NCBI GenBank assembly: GCA_047967505.1
Contig: CM106540.1
Source: Dipteris shenzhenensis
Taxonomy: Eukaryota; Polypodiophyta; Polypodiopsida; Gleicheniales
Direction: 5' to 3' (one strand)
Length of the DNA stretch: 64,000 nucleotides
In this document: positions 1-11,373 of the stretch, piece by piece
How the letters are laid out: every line of letters begins with the position of its first letter
How positions within the stretch are numbered: position 1 is the stretch's first letter
Notes under the pieces: generated by a model
Seen by the model: only the letters and a program-made list of their open reading frames with translations
Told to the model about the DNA's origin: nothing
Database searches by the model: none
Program-made: the position numbers and the translations under genes

Positions 1-3000
1 CCGATGCGGGGGATATCCACCACCAAGATCAAGACTATTCAAATACTCGACTGCAAACAAAAAGGAATCTCCCCCTAAGTTGTCCACTGAGTCTGCACTT
101 AGGTACTCCCTTTCCTCACCGGGCATTGCCTTCAATGACATAGCATTAATTGCATCAACCTCGGTGTTTTGAGGTGCAAGAATAGCGCGCTCTCGAAAGT
201 ATGTTGCACAGTCCAAAACAGTTGCAAGCCCTCGATACACCCATCCAATGAGGCCTTCCATGGACTTTGTCTCTAAAAGCATATGCGATGGAATCACAAC
301 AGTATCTTCTTTTGTACATCTATTTATCCCATTGCCAATGTCCAGAACCCATTGCATGAACTCTTGCTCAGTACAATTATCACCATTCTGAAGGACCCGC
401 ATATTCTGCGTCAACTTCAATATTGTAGTGTGACCCCAAATCCTTGAGTGGCATAAGGTAGCATTGATAATGTCCTCTCGTCCTGCCTTTGGAAGAACTG
501 GCAAGACTTGCCTAAAATCCCCCCCCAACAATACCACCTTCCCACCAAAAAGTTGCTCATTGGACATGATATCTCGTAAAGTTCTGTCTAGTGCCTCGAA
601 AGCAAACCGGTGAGTCATGGGTGCCTCATCCCATATTATCAGCCTAGCCATCTTCAAAACATATGCGAGTTGACTATTAACCTTAATATTGCAACTGCTA
701 GTACCATCCAGCTCCAACGATATCTTGAATCGTGAGTGTGCCGTGCGTCCATTGGCTAGTAGCAATGCAGCAATCCTAGAAGATGCACATGCCAAAGCGA
801 TGAGCCCCTCCCCACGCAATCGAGAGAGCAAGCAATTGTAGAGAAAGGTCTTTCCAGACCCTCCTATACCATCGAGAAAAAAGACCTCACCACCATCTCC
901 ATAGACCCTTGCCAAAATCCGATCGAATGCAGCACGTTGACAGTGATTCAAGGACATTTCCATTTGCTGGGCAGTCTGTGCTTCTTTCACACAATCAAAC
1001 ATTCTTTCTTCTTGCAATAAGCCATTTCCAGCTTCTAACAAAGATGTTCTATCTACAACAGGCATTCCGTCAAACTCAGCCAACCTTCGCCCATGTTGTT
1101 GAAGAATGTGCTCCAAGTGCAATACAGCCTTCTTTATTGCTAGTTCACGATGACCAATTAAATTCCCCATACTTGATTCCAATATATTAAAAAAATCATC
1201 CGAAAGCTCAAGGGAAAATTTTTCCCACAAAAGTCGAGGAGATGTTCGCTCACAAAAAACCAATATTGTCACAAATAGGTGTCTCAGTTGTGCACTATTT
1301 TGATAAAACACAGCCTCTTGCATACACACAAACCATTCTTCATCACTCTCCAACAATCCCCGTGCTATGCATGCTGCCTTGAAAGTAGGGTACACTTGGC
1401 TGTCAAAAGTACGTAGGTCATCAAAGGACTTGCATCCCGTGCACACATTAAGAAGCATACGCATGAAGTAGAGCTCACCAGCTGAGGGGGAAATATTGTA
1501 CATCCGACCTATGGTATTCCCCTTTTGTCTTCTAGTCCACCGCTTATTGGTTTTGTTCCAAACCAACTTGTCTGGCAAGTCACCATACAGCAAGTTGCTT
1601 GCGTCAGATTGCAACTGATTATAAGTGAACCATTCTGTGAGGGTGGTCTTTTGATTTTGTTCCCTGCCTACAACATTTTGCAAATCATCATCATCTCGAA
1701 AGATGACATTATTGCGCATTGGAAGATGAACCTGCAATCTTTGCACATCGGGTTTTTCATCGTGCGTGGCATACTCATAAATCCGCCAACATGCTTCTGA
1801 TGCTGACACATAACGTGCATCTAAGTAACTACTAATCTCATCAATGCCACCATCAACTATGTTGTGCAAATGCCCTTGCTCTCCTGCATTATTTACTTGC
1901 ATCTTGATAATGGCTCTATCATGACCTTTGTACACATATTTATACAAATACTTAACTGCAGTGATTGTGGAGCATATTTCAACATTTATGTGTGCCTTGT
2001 ACTTCACGGAGAGGAAAGGATTAAATGGCACAATCCAACGATTATCAATCACACCCCCTTTCACTTGTATCTTTCTACCATCATCACGACGCATGTAAAC
2101 TGGATAGCCATCATTGCCAACAGTAGTCGTCTGTGAGAATCCACGTGGATAATGACGAATGCATTTTCCATCAACCATGCAAGCTGCAGATGGATTTAGT
2201 GCGCCACACGGACCATGGACATTACATTGCCCAATAATATCATGCAACTCTGGGAACATAGCCTTATCTGGCAACTCCGCACACACTAATCGGTCATAGT
2301 GACCGATCTCCACGGGTTTGAAACCACTTTCTAATATCAACAATATGTGTGAGTGTGGCAGACCTCTCTTTTGAAACTCTATGACACTCACATATCCAGC
2401 CACCTTCCCAAACAAATTATGTTTTGTAATTGACTGCATCATGTCCTTATGCTTTTGGAAAAACACACGGGCTGTCAAATCTGGACGGTCTTGCGCAGTT
2501 TGCCCCGGCAACAATGCTATAGATATTTCAGGCCATTTGGGATTACAGGTGAATGTTATGAATAAATCAGGTTTGCCCCTTTTTCTGACAATTGCCATAG
2601 CATCTTGGTATAGCTGACACATATACCGAGGCCCTCCCGTAAAAGAAGAAGGCAACACCACCCTACGCCCTACAGCATTGCCAAGCACAGTACGTGTCCC
2701 ATCAGCTGTATTCACCATGTCCATCAACCCTTGATAGACTTCAGCGCGTAGGGAAGCTTGGTTGTTTCGTATCCACACCAACCTGGACTCTTCCATGCTA
2801 CTGTAGGCATCAACCATGTATTGCTGGAACAATCTACCCCCACGCAGAAGACATGCATTTGTATCATGTCTCACTTGCAAACGATATGCGTAGTATTGTC
2901 TCTGGGTGACACAACTCTGTCCACGTATCTCGTGCAATGGTGTGTGATTAGGAACATCACTATATGGGATATATGGATGCCAACCATCTTCCCCCCGAGG

Positions 3001-3489
3001 GAACAAAAGAACATACATGAGAGGCATGTATGATCGGTGCAAATTAGATATTCTACGGACAAACCCATTGCGGCTAAAAATCTGAATGTCCCGATTTCCA
3101 ATATCGAAGTCATCCCCTTGTCCTGGCATGATTGCAGCAACCTCGCTAGCCATAGGAGCCAAGTACTGCCTTGAGGTGGAGCGGCTCTCACAAATAACCA
3201 TCCTCAGGTTTGTATGTGGATTTGTTCTTAGCACTTGCCCAATAGCCATCAATGCACTGGCATATGGATTGCACTCGTGCATCATCCTCTGCAACAACTC
3301 CAAAATGCCTGGATCCAAACCAAGCATCCCATGTAAACGGTGTTCTAGTTCATGATCAGTGTCATACACGTACAACTGTGCAAAACGTGGCATCTCTTGC
3401 CTAGCCTCATCGGGCAATAAATTTCCAATCCGATGATACACACTACCATGGACCCGAAAGTTTTGTATACCCCCATTCCCATGGAACAT
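1..3489 (-). CDS. Helitron Rep-helicase, main open frame, partial at the window edge
   Basis: This is the rolling-circle replication initiator fused to a Pif1-type 5'-3' DNA helicase, the transposase of Helitrons, acting on DNA in the nucleus. I read the frame triplet by triplet from 3489 to 1 and found no stop: 1163 codons, still open at base 1. The inverted copy suggests about 163 codons are missing at the C-terminus. Motifs, numbered from the ATG at 3489: the Helitron N-terminal LLFPRGEDGWHP near residue 165; the Rep motif QKRGLPHSHIL with HSH at 379-381; the tyrosine motif KYLYKYVYKGHD with Y514, Y516, Y518 and Y520 (Y514/Y518 have the usual spacing); Walker A GIGGSGKT at 874-881; and the DE box WDEAP at 954-955. 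The frame is open upstream to about 3533. There a 44-base deletion relative to the other copy removes its link to the N-terminal segment, so the ATG at 3489 is only the first in-frame start left. Confidence 0.93.
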   Translation of the reverse strand, partial: MFHGNGGIQNFRVHGSVYHRIGNLLPDEARQEMPRFAQLYVYDTDHELEHRLHGMLGLDPGILELLQRMMHECNPYASALMAIGQVLRTNPHTNLRMVICESRSTSRQYLAPMASEVAAIMPGQGDDFDIGNRDIQIFSRNGFVRRISNLHRSYMPLMYVLLFPRGEDGWHPYIPYSDVPNHTPLHEIRGQSCVTQRQYYAYRLQVRHDTNACLLRGGRLFQQYMVDAYSSMEESRLVWIRNNQASLRAEVYQGLMDMVNTADGTRTVLGNAVGRRVVLPSSFTGGPRYMCQLYQDAMAIVRKRGKPDLFITFTCNPKWPEISIALLPGQTAQDRPDLTARVFFQKHKDMMQSITKHNLFGKVAGYVSVIEFQKRGLPHSHILLILESGFKPVEIGHYDRLVCAELPDKAMFPELHDIIGQCNVHGPCGALNPSAACMVDGKCIRHYPRGFSQTTTVGNDGYPVYMRRDDGRKIQVKGGVIDNRWIVPFNPFLSVKYKAHINVEICSTITAVKYLYKYVYKGHDRAIIKMQVNNAGEQGHLHNIVDGGIDEISSYLDARYVSASEACWRIYEYATHDEKPDVQRLQVHLPMRNNVIFRDDDDLQNVVGREQNQKTTLTEWFTYNQLQSDASNLLYGDLPDKLVWNKTNKRWTRRQKGNTIGRMYNISPSAGELYFMRMLLNVCTGCKSFDDLRTFDSQVYPTFKAACIARGLLESDEEWFVCMQEAVFYQNSAQLRHLFVTILVFCERTSPRLLWEKFSLELSDDFFNILESSMGNLIGHRELAIKKAVLHLEHILQQHGRRLAEFDGMPVVDRTSLLEAGNGLLQEERMFDCVKEAQTAQQMEMSLNHCQRAAFDRILARVYGDGGEVFFLDGIGGSGKTFLYNCLLSRLRGEGLIALACASSRIAALLLANGRTAHSRFKISLELDGTSSCNIKVNSQLAYVLKMARLIIWDEAPMTHRFAFEALDRTLRDIMSNEQLFGGKVVLLGGDFRQVLPVLPKAGREDIINATLCHSRIWGHTTILKLTQNMRVLQNGDNCTEQEFMQWVLDIGNGINRCTKEDTVVIPSHMLLETKSMEGLIGWVYRGLATVLDCATYFRERAILAPQNTEVDAINAMSLKAMPGEEREYLSADSVDNLGGDSFLFAVEYLNSLDLGGGYPPHR

Positions 3490-3493
3490 TTGA

Positions 3494-4141
3494 TCAACAT
3501 GAGCTCCCAATAAATAGTTTGCTTCTAGCATCATGTCCGTGCAATAGAACTCTCAAAATCTCTGGTGGTTCTTCTAACGGCAACAATGACACACGACCAA
3601 CTTTGCAACAGTGCTTGCCCACAACTTGATGCATATGCATTCGCGTCTCTTGTTTCCACAGTTGAGCTTGGCAAAAGCTGCATGTATGATCCATGGATCC
3701 AAGTGCATGAACAGAAGGAGCATTGAAGACTAGTGGATACAAAGATGGATGCTCTACATTTTCCCTTAACGGAAAAGTATGCAAGATAGAGAGGCTCCCC
3801 CCTGCACCCAAAATCACAGCCCTGTTGTGAACAACACGCCTTCGGCCTCTTAAATGAGTAGCATCCCTGCTTGCATCCATTTGAGTAGTTGTACATACTA
3901 CTGGAGCAGGTTCATGCTCATTACGTACTGCATTACTGCATCCATGTGTCTGATTATGTTGACTGCAAACTCCTACTTCTACACCCATAGATTCCACAGC
4001 CACCCTCATCCTTCTAGCACCTTGTGTTTTAGACCTTGTTCTTTGTATAGCATAAGCACGACGGGCCGCCCGCGTTGAATCCAACAATCTTCTCCTATGA
4101 GAACGTATTGAATGTAGCCTCTCTTCTATTTGTCTTGCCAT
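3494..4141 (-). pseudogene. N-terminal segment of the Helitron Rep-helicase, out of frame
   Basis: A 215-codon frame from an ATG at 4141 (QKMARQIEERLHSIRSH...) to a stop at 3494. It matches the start of the Rep-helicase in the inverted copy (56882 onward) and belongs in front of the main frame 1-3489. It is basic and Arg-rich at the start (RSHRRRLLDS, YAIQRTRSKTQ) and has a Cys/His-rich part (CSFCQAQLWKQETRMHMHQVVGKHCC) that is typical of the zinc-binding N-terminus of plant Helitron proteins. Relative to the other copy 44 bases are missing at about 3533. This shifts the frame, so it ends at LFIGSSC instead of reading on. It also has one copy of the internal repeat of about 83 residues, partly deleted, where the other element has three. 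A joined product would need frameshifting or is simply not made. Confidence 0.85.
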
Positions 4142-4162
4142 CTTCTGTATCCACTCAACCAA

Positions 4163-4718
4163 CTACATAAATATCTATTCCTCAAAGGGAAAAATAGCTT
4201 AATCAAAAGACTTATGCATCATCCCTAACCATGACAAAAATTGATGGATCTCAACAAATGTGCCCTAGGAAGAAAATAATTTAGAAAAGCAAGAAGCAAG
4301 GTTAATTAGCAAAGCCATCCCTTTCCCATCTATCTAAAATTGAGAGAGGACCATCTATGCATTGAACTCATAGTGTCCCATGACCAAGTTTCAGTGTATC
4401 ACTATCTTTGGTAAGAGTAATGCTCATATTTTTTCAACATGTGAGCAAAATACAATACCATATGTGCAACCATCATTTGAAACATAAAAACCAAAGCTAA
4501 CATATCTAAAAAAACTCAAAGTTGACCATCTCAAAAAAGTATAAGCATTGCATCAGCATTTATGCGAATACATGATTCAAAAAAATCACAAATATTTGAG
4601 TATATCTTAAATAAAACGAAAATGGGAAGGAACAATAGGCAATTCAAATATTGAATTAAATTAGCTTCCATTGCCATATATACATCAAATGAAAGTAAAT
4701 ATAATCATTTGCAAAAAA
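4163..4718 (-). other. Non-coding interval between Rep-helicase and accessory gene
   Basis: AT-rich and without a credible frame, about 560 bases. It is conserved with 56281-56860 of the inverted copy, for example the stretch ending CCCTTTGAGGAATAGATATTTATGTAG just before the Rep start. It is therefore part of the element and probably holds the Rep-helicase promoter and leader. I could not pick out a convincing TATA box. Confidence 0.6.
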
Positions 4719-5024
4719 CTTGTCTTGCCAAATAACATAAGGGCAACTCAACTACATGAATCCCATAGAAGCATTTGGGATTCCAATACAAAAAGTGACA
4801 TAAAAGTCTCAGGAGTCAAACTTGTCTTGCCAAATAACATAAGGGCAACCCAAGTACATGAATCCCATAGAAGCATTTGGGATTGCAGTACAAAAGGTGA
4901 CACAAAAGTCTCAGGAGTCAAACTTGTCTTGCCAAATAACATAAGGGCAACCCAAGTACATGAATCCCATAGAAGCATTTGGGATTCCAGTACAAAAAGT
5001 GACATAAAAGTCTCAGGACTCTCT
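4719..5024. repeat. Three tandem copies of a 102-bp repeat
   Basis: Units start at 4719, 4821 and 4923 with CTTGTCTTGCCAAATAAC. They differ at only a few positions. The array abuts the stop codon of the accessory gene (5024-5026). The inverted copy has a single unit at the matching place (56172-56275). The repeat is open in several frames because 102 is a multiple of three, but nothing suggests it is translated. Confidence 0.95.
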
Positions 5025-5764
5025 TAATTGTCACGGGTTGCGATCTGCTCTAGTTTATGGCTCATCCTGGTCATCAAAGCAGTTAGCCTATTTAAACCAA
5101 CTTTGAACATTGACACCTCAGTGGACAGTAGCTGAACTTGTTCTTTCAGCTTATCAACTTGTAGTCTACACCCATTCTCACATACAACTGCCCCTTCTCC
5201 ACCTCTCCCCAAAATCTGCTGCATCCATTGATTAGAGTCCTTAACGCTATTCTCAATTTGAGAAATCCTTGCAATGAGAGTTCCAGGAAATTCTGCCATG
5301 CCCTGCGCTATTACTGCAGCACCATCTGAATAAATTTCTCCCCACAAAGAGCCCAAATATCGTGTGTTCATGGCACATGCATCCTTATTATTCTCGCACA
5401 TGGCTTGAATGGACTTTAAAAGATTGTAATGACTTGAATGCTCAGTTGCATGGGTTGAAGCTCTCCCCCTTGTAAGTCGTTTCATTATATTAGCAGTGCG
5501 ACGTTTGCGGCTAGACTTAAAACGCTTTGAAGGCAACTTGGGACCGTGATTTGCTCCATGGGTTGAAGTCTCGGCCCTTGCAAAAACTTGATTTATCACA
5601 TGAAGGCTATCTGGCTCAGGAAAAGATGACAACACAATGTCAGAAACTGCAGAGCCCTCCACCCTTGCAGCTCGCTTTATTGCTCGAAGGCTTTGTCGCC
5701 CATGGAAACTCGACTCCCCAAGATTTGAAACAACGGTAGAAGCCATTTCTGGAGCTGCATCCAT
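5024..5764 (-). CDS. Helitron-linked accessory protein, coiled coil, unknown function
   Basis: 246 codons from an ATG at 5764 (MDAAPEMAS...), or 240 from the next ATG at 5746. I do not recognise the family. Seen: a Ser-rich N-terminal third; a basic cluster KRFKSSRKRR near residue 83 that looks like a nuclear localisation signal; then NIMKRLTRGRAS; a middle segment LLKSIQAMCENNKDACAMNTRYLGSLWGEIYSDG; and a C-terminal heptad-like stretch from about residue 200 (VDKLKEQVQLLSTEVSMFK..LTALMTRMSHKLEQI) that should form a coiled coil. It lies upstream of the Rep-helicase on the same strand, and the inverted copy has the same gene in the same place with one nonsense change, so it belongs to the element. 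It does not look like the RPA, OTU or endonuclease genes known from other Helitrons. The bases before the ATG (TTTTATTATGGATGCAG) could also be an intron 3' end, so the protein may be longer. Confidence 0.8.
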   Translation of the reverse strand: MDAAPEMASTVVSNLGESSFHGRQSLRAIKRAARVEGSAVSDIVLSSFPEPDSLHVINQVFARAETSTHGANHGPKLPSKRFKSSRKRRTANIMKRLTRGRASTHATEHSSHYNLLKSIQAMCENNKDACAMNTRYLGSLWGEIYSDGAAVIAQGMAEFPGTLIARISQIENSVKDSNQWMQQILGRGGEGAVVCENGCRLQVDKLKEQVQLLSTEVSMFKVGLNRLTALMTRMSHKLEQIATRDN

Positions 5765-5817
5765 AATAAAATACAAAAACCTTTTCAGGTATGTATTGGC
5801 TCAATTGTATAATTGGA

Positions 5818-6111
5818 TCACATAGATTCCATAGAATAAACATGAGCAGAAATCAATTGGCATAGGAGGTAGATACCCAAAGATTGTAGCCCATCTCCTC
5901 TCAACAAAGAATTTGGAATCAAGTTAGATGGATTGAGATATTTGTGAATGAGCTCTTGCCAAGCACTCGTGCAAATATTTTCCGATTCAAAGGCGGTAAG
6001 TTGCTTAGAGTGACCAAGGATATGGTGGTAGGAAGTAGAAATCATAGGACATATTAAAAGGAGAAATCGACATGGAGGGCACATGGCCCTAGCGTCTATT
6101 TCGAAAATCAA
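5818..6111 (-). other. Conserved open segment upstream of accessory gene (possible exon)
   Basis: An open frame (MIFEIDARAMCPPCRF..., then WQELIHKYLNPSNLIPNSLLRGDG) that is kept in the same place and frame in the inverted copy (55048-55306). Its product is Cys-containing and hydrophobic at the start. I do not recognise it. In the other copy a GTATGC follows the conserved part and a pyrimidine-rich ATGCAG precedes the accessory gene, so it may be an exon spliced to it. Diverged versions of the same segment occur in the right copy's repeat field (about 51190-51360, 51995-52200, 54870-54970). It could be a captured gene fragment. Confidence 0.4.
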
Positions 6112-6229
6112 ATCCCCCTAACCTCCCCTTGCCATGCATTAGCCTCCTCTACCCAACCCTAAATCTGAGACCTTAATCCTATGATCATCACCAAGAAATC
6201 TTACTGCAATCTTATTGTCTACTCATGAA

Positions 6230-6598
6230 GGTGTATCCAACCACATCATGGACTTATTTCACTTCTGTCCACCATTATATTTTGCTCTGTGTGTGTGTGT
6301 GTGTGTGTGTGTGTAGCCCCATCTATCATCCAATCGTCTCACCTCTCGAGCTTAGTTCTCATGGCTATAAAGCACATGACGTGAAACACACTTAATCCTT
6401 TACTCTCCTTGAGAAGCAAGGCTAACTTCTGAAAGAGGTTAGATTAGATCACTTAGGGAAGAGGATGTTGGCTTATCTCTAGACATACTGCCAGCTCGAT
6501 GCTCCTAAGAAAAATACAAATACCTTTAATGATTACTGGTCCAAACACATCATGGCCTTGTCTTATTTCACTTCTGGCCTACCATCATATTTTTTCGT

Positions 6599-6663
<65 letters not shown>

Positions 6664-6974
6664 CTCTCTCTCTCGGTGTAGCCCCACCTATCATCCAATC
6701 GCCTCACGTCTCAAGCTTAGTTCTCATGGCTATAGTCCACATGACATGAAACATATTTGATGCTTTACTCTCATTGAGAAGCAAGGCTAGCTTCTCAAAA
6801 CGAAGGTTAGATTAGATCACTTAGGGTAGAGGGTGCAAGCTTATCTCTAGACATATTGCCAGGTCATCAAGATGCTCCTACGAAAGATACAATCACATTT
6901 AATGATTACTGGTCCAACCACATCATGGCATTGTCTTATTTCACTTCTGCCCTACCATTATATTCTTTCATCCC

Positions 6975-7005
<31 letters not shown>

Positions 7006-8860
7006 GCCCCACCTATCATCCAATCGCCTCACATCTCGAGCTTAGTTCTCATGGCTATAGTCCACATGACATGAAACATATTTGATGCTTTACTCTCATT
7101 GAGAAGCAAGGCTAGCTTCTCAAAACGAAGGTTAGATTAGATCACTTAGGGTAGAGGGTGCAAGCTTATCTCTAGACATATTGCCAAGTAATCAAGATAC
7201 TCTTAGGAAAGATACAATTACATTTAATGATTACTAATATCCAATCGCCTCACCTCTGGAGGTTACTTCTCATGGCTATAATGCACATGACATGAAACAT
7301 ACATAATCCTTTACTCTCCTTGAGAGGTTGATTAGATCACTTAGGGTCCAACCACATCATCGCCTTGTCTCTAACTAATACACTAACTTAATTCACTTCT
7401 GTCCATCAATATATTCCCTCTCTCTCCCTCTCTCTCTCTCTCTCGCCTCTATTATCTTTTAGTTCTTCCGTCTCAATAATATAATCATCTAGAAACTATA
7501 AGATCATAATGGTTTGGATGATTTTAAAAATGTAGCTTACATTTAATGATTACTGGTCCAAACACATCATGGCCTTGTCTTATTTCACTTCTGGCCTACC
7601 ATTATATTTTTTCGCCCCTTCTCTCTCTCTCTCTCTCTCTCGGTGTAGCCCCACCTATCATCCAATCACCTCATGTCTCAAGCTTAGTTCTCATGGCTAT
7701 AGTCCACATGACACGAAACATATTTGTTTGATGCTTTACTCTCATTGAGAAGCAAGGCTAGCTTCTCAAAACGAAGGTTAGATTAGATCACTTAGGGTAG
7801 AGGGTGCAAGCTTATCTGTAGACATATTGCCAGGTCATCAAGATGCTACTACGAAAGATATAATCACATTTAATGCTTACTGGTCCAACCACATCATGGC
7901 CATGTCTTATTTCACTTCTGTCCTACCATTATATTCTTTCGTCCCCTCTCTCTCTTTCTCTCTCTCTCTCTGTGTGTGTGTAGCCCGACCTATCATCCAA
8001 TCGCCTCACGTCTCGAGCTTAGTTCTCATGGCTATAGTCCACATGACATGAAACATATTTGATGCTTTACTCTCATTGAGAAGCAAGGCTAGCTTCTCAA
8101 AACGAAGGTTAGAGATTAGATCACTCAGGGTAGAGGGTGCAAGCTTATCTCTAGACATATTGCCAGGTCATCAAGATGCTCCTAGGAAAGATACAATTAC
8201 ATTTAATGATTACTGATATCCAATTGCCTCACCTCTGGAGGTTACTTCTCATGGGTATAATGCACATGACATGAAACATACATAATCCTTTACTCTCCTC
8301 AAGAGGTTGATTAGATCACTTAAGGTCCAACCACATCATCGCCTTGTCTCTAACTAATGTGTCCTAAGGAAGCAAAGAATTCATGAATTATCAGATCGGA
8401 ATGGTTTCAATGATTTTGAAAATGTAGCTTGTCTTAAACGATGCAAACACACACACACACACACACAACGTATCCTAAGGAAGCAAAGAATTCCAAATAG
8501 AAAGCAAAGTCAATTATAAAGCAAGGCTAGCTTCTCAAAAATGAAGGTTAGATTAGATCACTTAGGGTAGACAGTGCAAGCTTATCTCTAGACATATTGC
8601 CAAGTCATCAAGATGCCCCTATGAAAGATACAATTACATTTAATGATTACTGGTCCAACCCCATCATCGCCTTGTCTCTAACTAATATACTAACTTAATT
8701 CACTTCTGTCCACCATTATATTTTCCCTCTCTCTCTCTCTCCCTCTCTCTCTCTCTCTCTCGCCTCCATAATCTTTTAGTTCTTCTGTCTCAATAATATA
8801 ATCATCTAGAAACTATAAGATCATAATGGTTTGGATGATTTTAAAAATGTAGCTTCTAAG

Positions 8861-8894
<34 letters not shown>

Positions 8895-8990
8895 CTCCAT
8901 TATCTTTTTGAAAAAAGATGGTTCTTAGTTCAATTTTCCCCTCCCAAGAATCTAAGCGTCCATGAATTACGATCAGAGTGGTTTCATGAA
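6230..8990. repeat. Field of ~325-365-bp tandem repeats, each with a microsatellite
   Basis: Units share TAGCCCCACCTATCATCCAA, GTTCTCATGGCTATAG, GAGAAGCAAGGCTAGCTTCTC, TTAGATTAGATCACTTAGGG and TTTAATGATTACTGGTCC in that order. The TAGCCC(C/G) marks lie at 6314, 6679, 7004, 7646 and 7981, with truncated units between and after. In most units a (CT)n or (GT)n tract sits at the same place, just before TAGCCC. The field matches 50480-54960 in inverted orientation. No gene is seen in it. Confidence 0.9.
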
Positions 8991-9220
8991 TGTAACAGAG
9001 AATTCATGAATTATCAGATCGGAATGGTTTCAATAATTTTGAAAATGTTTAAGATGCAAACACACACACACACACACACACACAATGTCAATTGGAAAAA
9101 AAGTGATCACCTACCTGGATAAACAAAAGTTGTGGAGAGAAGCTAGTGCTAGTCCAACAATAAATTGAAGCACCTGCAAGAAAAACAACCCCAAAAAAAA
9201 GTAAAGCTAAGCGAACTGTA

Positions 9221-9266
<46 letters not shown>

Positions 9267-9801
9267 AAATACGTAATGACATACACCCCCACGTATAAAT
9301 TAAGCTAATGCCTTACACCTTTATCCCCCCCTCCCCATTTCCTTTATATTTGATTTAATCCATATTCTTTTGTTTTCGACGCATGCAATGAAATAGTCAT
9401 TGCACCCCTTCGCCTCACTACATGGGCCCTCCATGGTCTAGATTCCATAAACTGAATCACACTCCCTCACCTTTTTCTTTATGCCGCAAACCTCCAATGT
9501 ACCTCCATGAGTGAGGGGATACTTTTCCTTCACTTTTGGGCCGATGATGCTCAGTTACGTCTCAAAGTGGATGTTTGAAGTGATTTTTGTTATGTGCTAG
9601 AGGAGCATGCGATGAGGCAAGGAAGGGAAGGCAATAGATAGAAGATAGATGCTCAAGGGCACTCGTATAACTGTACATCTCTCTCTCTCTCTCTCTCTCT
9701 CATAGAAATACCATAGCTAGAGAGAGAGAGACAGGGGAGGGGGGAGGGGGAGGGTTTATCAAATGACTAACGACACACTATCTCTCGAAATGCACATCTC
9801 A

Positions 9802-9832
<31 letters not shown>

Positions 9833-9990
9833 ACATAGCTAGAGGTGTTAACACATACACATACACACACACACATACACGCACACACACACAAACAATT
9901 GATTAGCTATACATATAGCTTGTAAGGATTATAAATGTTATGTTTTTACATTTGTGTGTGAATGTGAGCGCCATGCAAGATTTGTGAATG

Positions 9991-10032
<42 letters not shown>

Positions 10033-10113
10033 GGGGAGGGGTTTATCAAATGACTAACGCCACTGCCTCTGGAAATGTGTATCTCAACACACACACACAC
10101 ACAAAACCATAGC

Positions 10114-10184
<71 letters not shown>

Positions 10185-10781
10185 GGGGAGGGGGAGGGTT
10201 TATCAAATGACTAACGACACTATCTCTCAAAATGCACATCTCAACACACACACACACAAAAAAAAACCGTAGCTAGAGGTGTTAACACATACACACATAA
10301 TCTCTCTATCTCTCTAAAAATGGCACGTACACTTCTATGCATGCTATAGATAGAGGCTAGAGGCACAAAAATACAAAACTTCACATGCCACTATCTCCCA
10401 AAATGCACGTAAGATTGGCGCCAGCATGTACCCTAACTTAAGGAATATGCTAAAATCAGTTAATTAGTTGAAGGGAAAGGAGGGTGTAGCATATGTGTCT
10501 ACATGCAAGGTTGCACGATGGCGATTGATTGACCTATAGTAGGGTGCACACTACCTCTTTTCCTTCAGGAAAATCTCTCCTTGCTTGCTCAAATCTACCT
10601 TCTTTTCATTCCTCCATTATCTTCATTTTCTTTCATCTCCTTTCCTTAGATATTCATGCCCTTTCATCTTCCCCTAGCATCGATCAACCCCTACACCTCT
10701 CTCTCTCTCTCTCTCTCAAAACCACATACAAAAATTCTACCCCCCCTCTCTCTCTCTCTCCCTCTCTCACAAAAACACAAA

Positions 10782-10832
<51 letters not shown>

Positions 10833-11328
10833 TCTCTCTCACACACACACATATAATCTCAATCTCTCTCTCTCTCTCTCTCTCTCTCATAGAAATACGT
10901 AATGACATACACCCCCATGTAGCTAGAGGTGTTAACACATACACACATAATCTCTCTCTATCTCTCTAAAAATGGCACGTACACTTCTATGCATGCTATA
11001 GATAGAGGCTAGAGGCACAAAAATACACATTAAAAAAACCCGTAGCTAGACGTGTTAACACATACACACACACACAACACACACACACACACATACACGC
11101 GCACACATACACACACACATAATTTATTAGATATACATATAGCTTGTAAGGATTATAAGGATTATAAACGTTATGTTTTTACATTTGTGTGTGAATGTGA
11201 GCGCCATGCAAGATTTGTGAATGCGAGAGAGAGAGAGAGAGAGGGGGGGTGAGGGGTTTATCAAATGACTAACGCCACTGCCTCTGGAAATGTGTATCTC
11301 AACACACACACACACACAAAACCATAGC

Positions 11329-11373
<45 letters not shown>

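Noticed and set aside
2871-3191. Minus-strand frame of 106 codons in the Helitron, also present in the right copy at 58422-58742
   Set aside because: It overlaps the Rep-helicase in another frame on the same strand; its conservation follows from that of the real gene.
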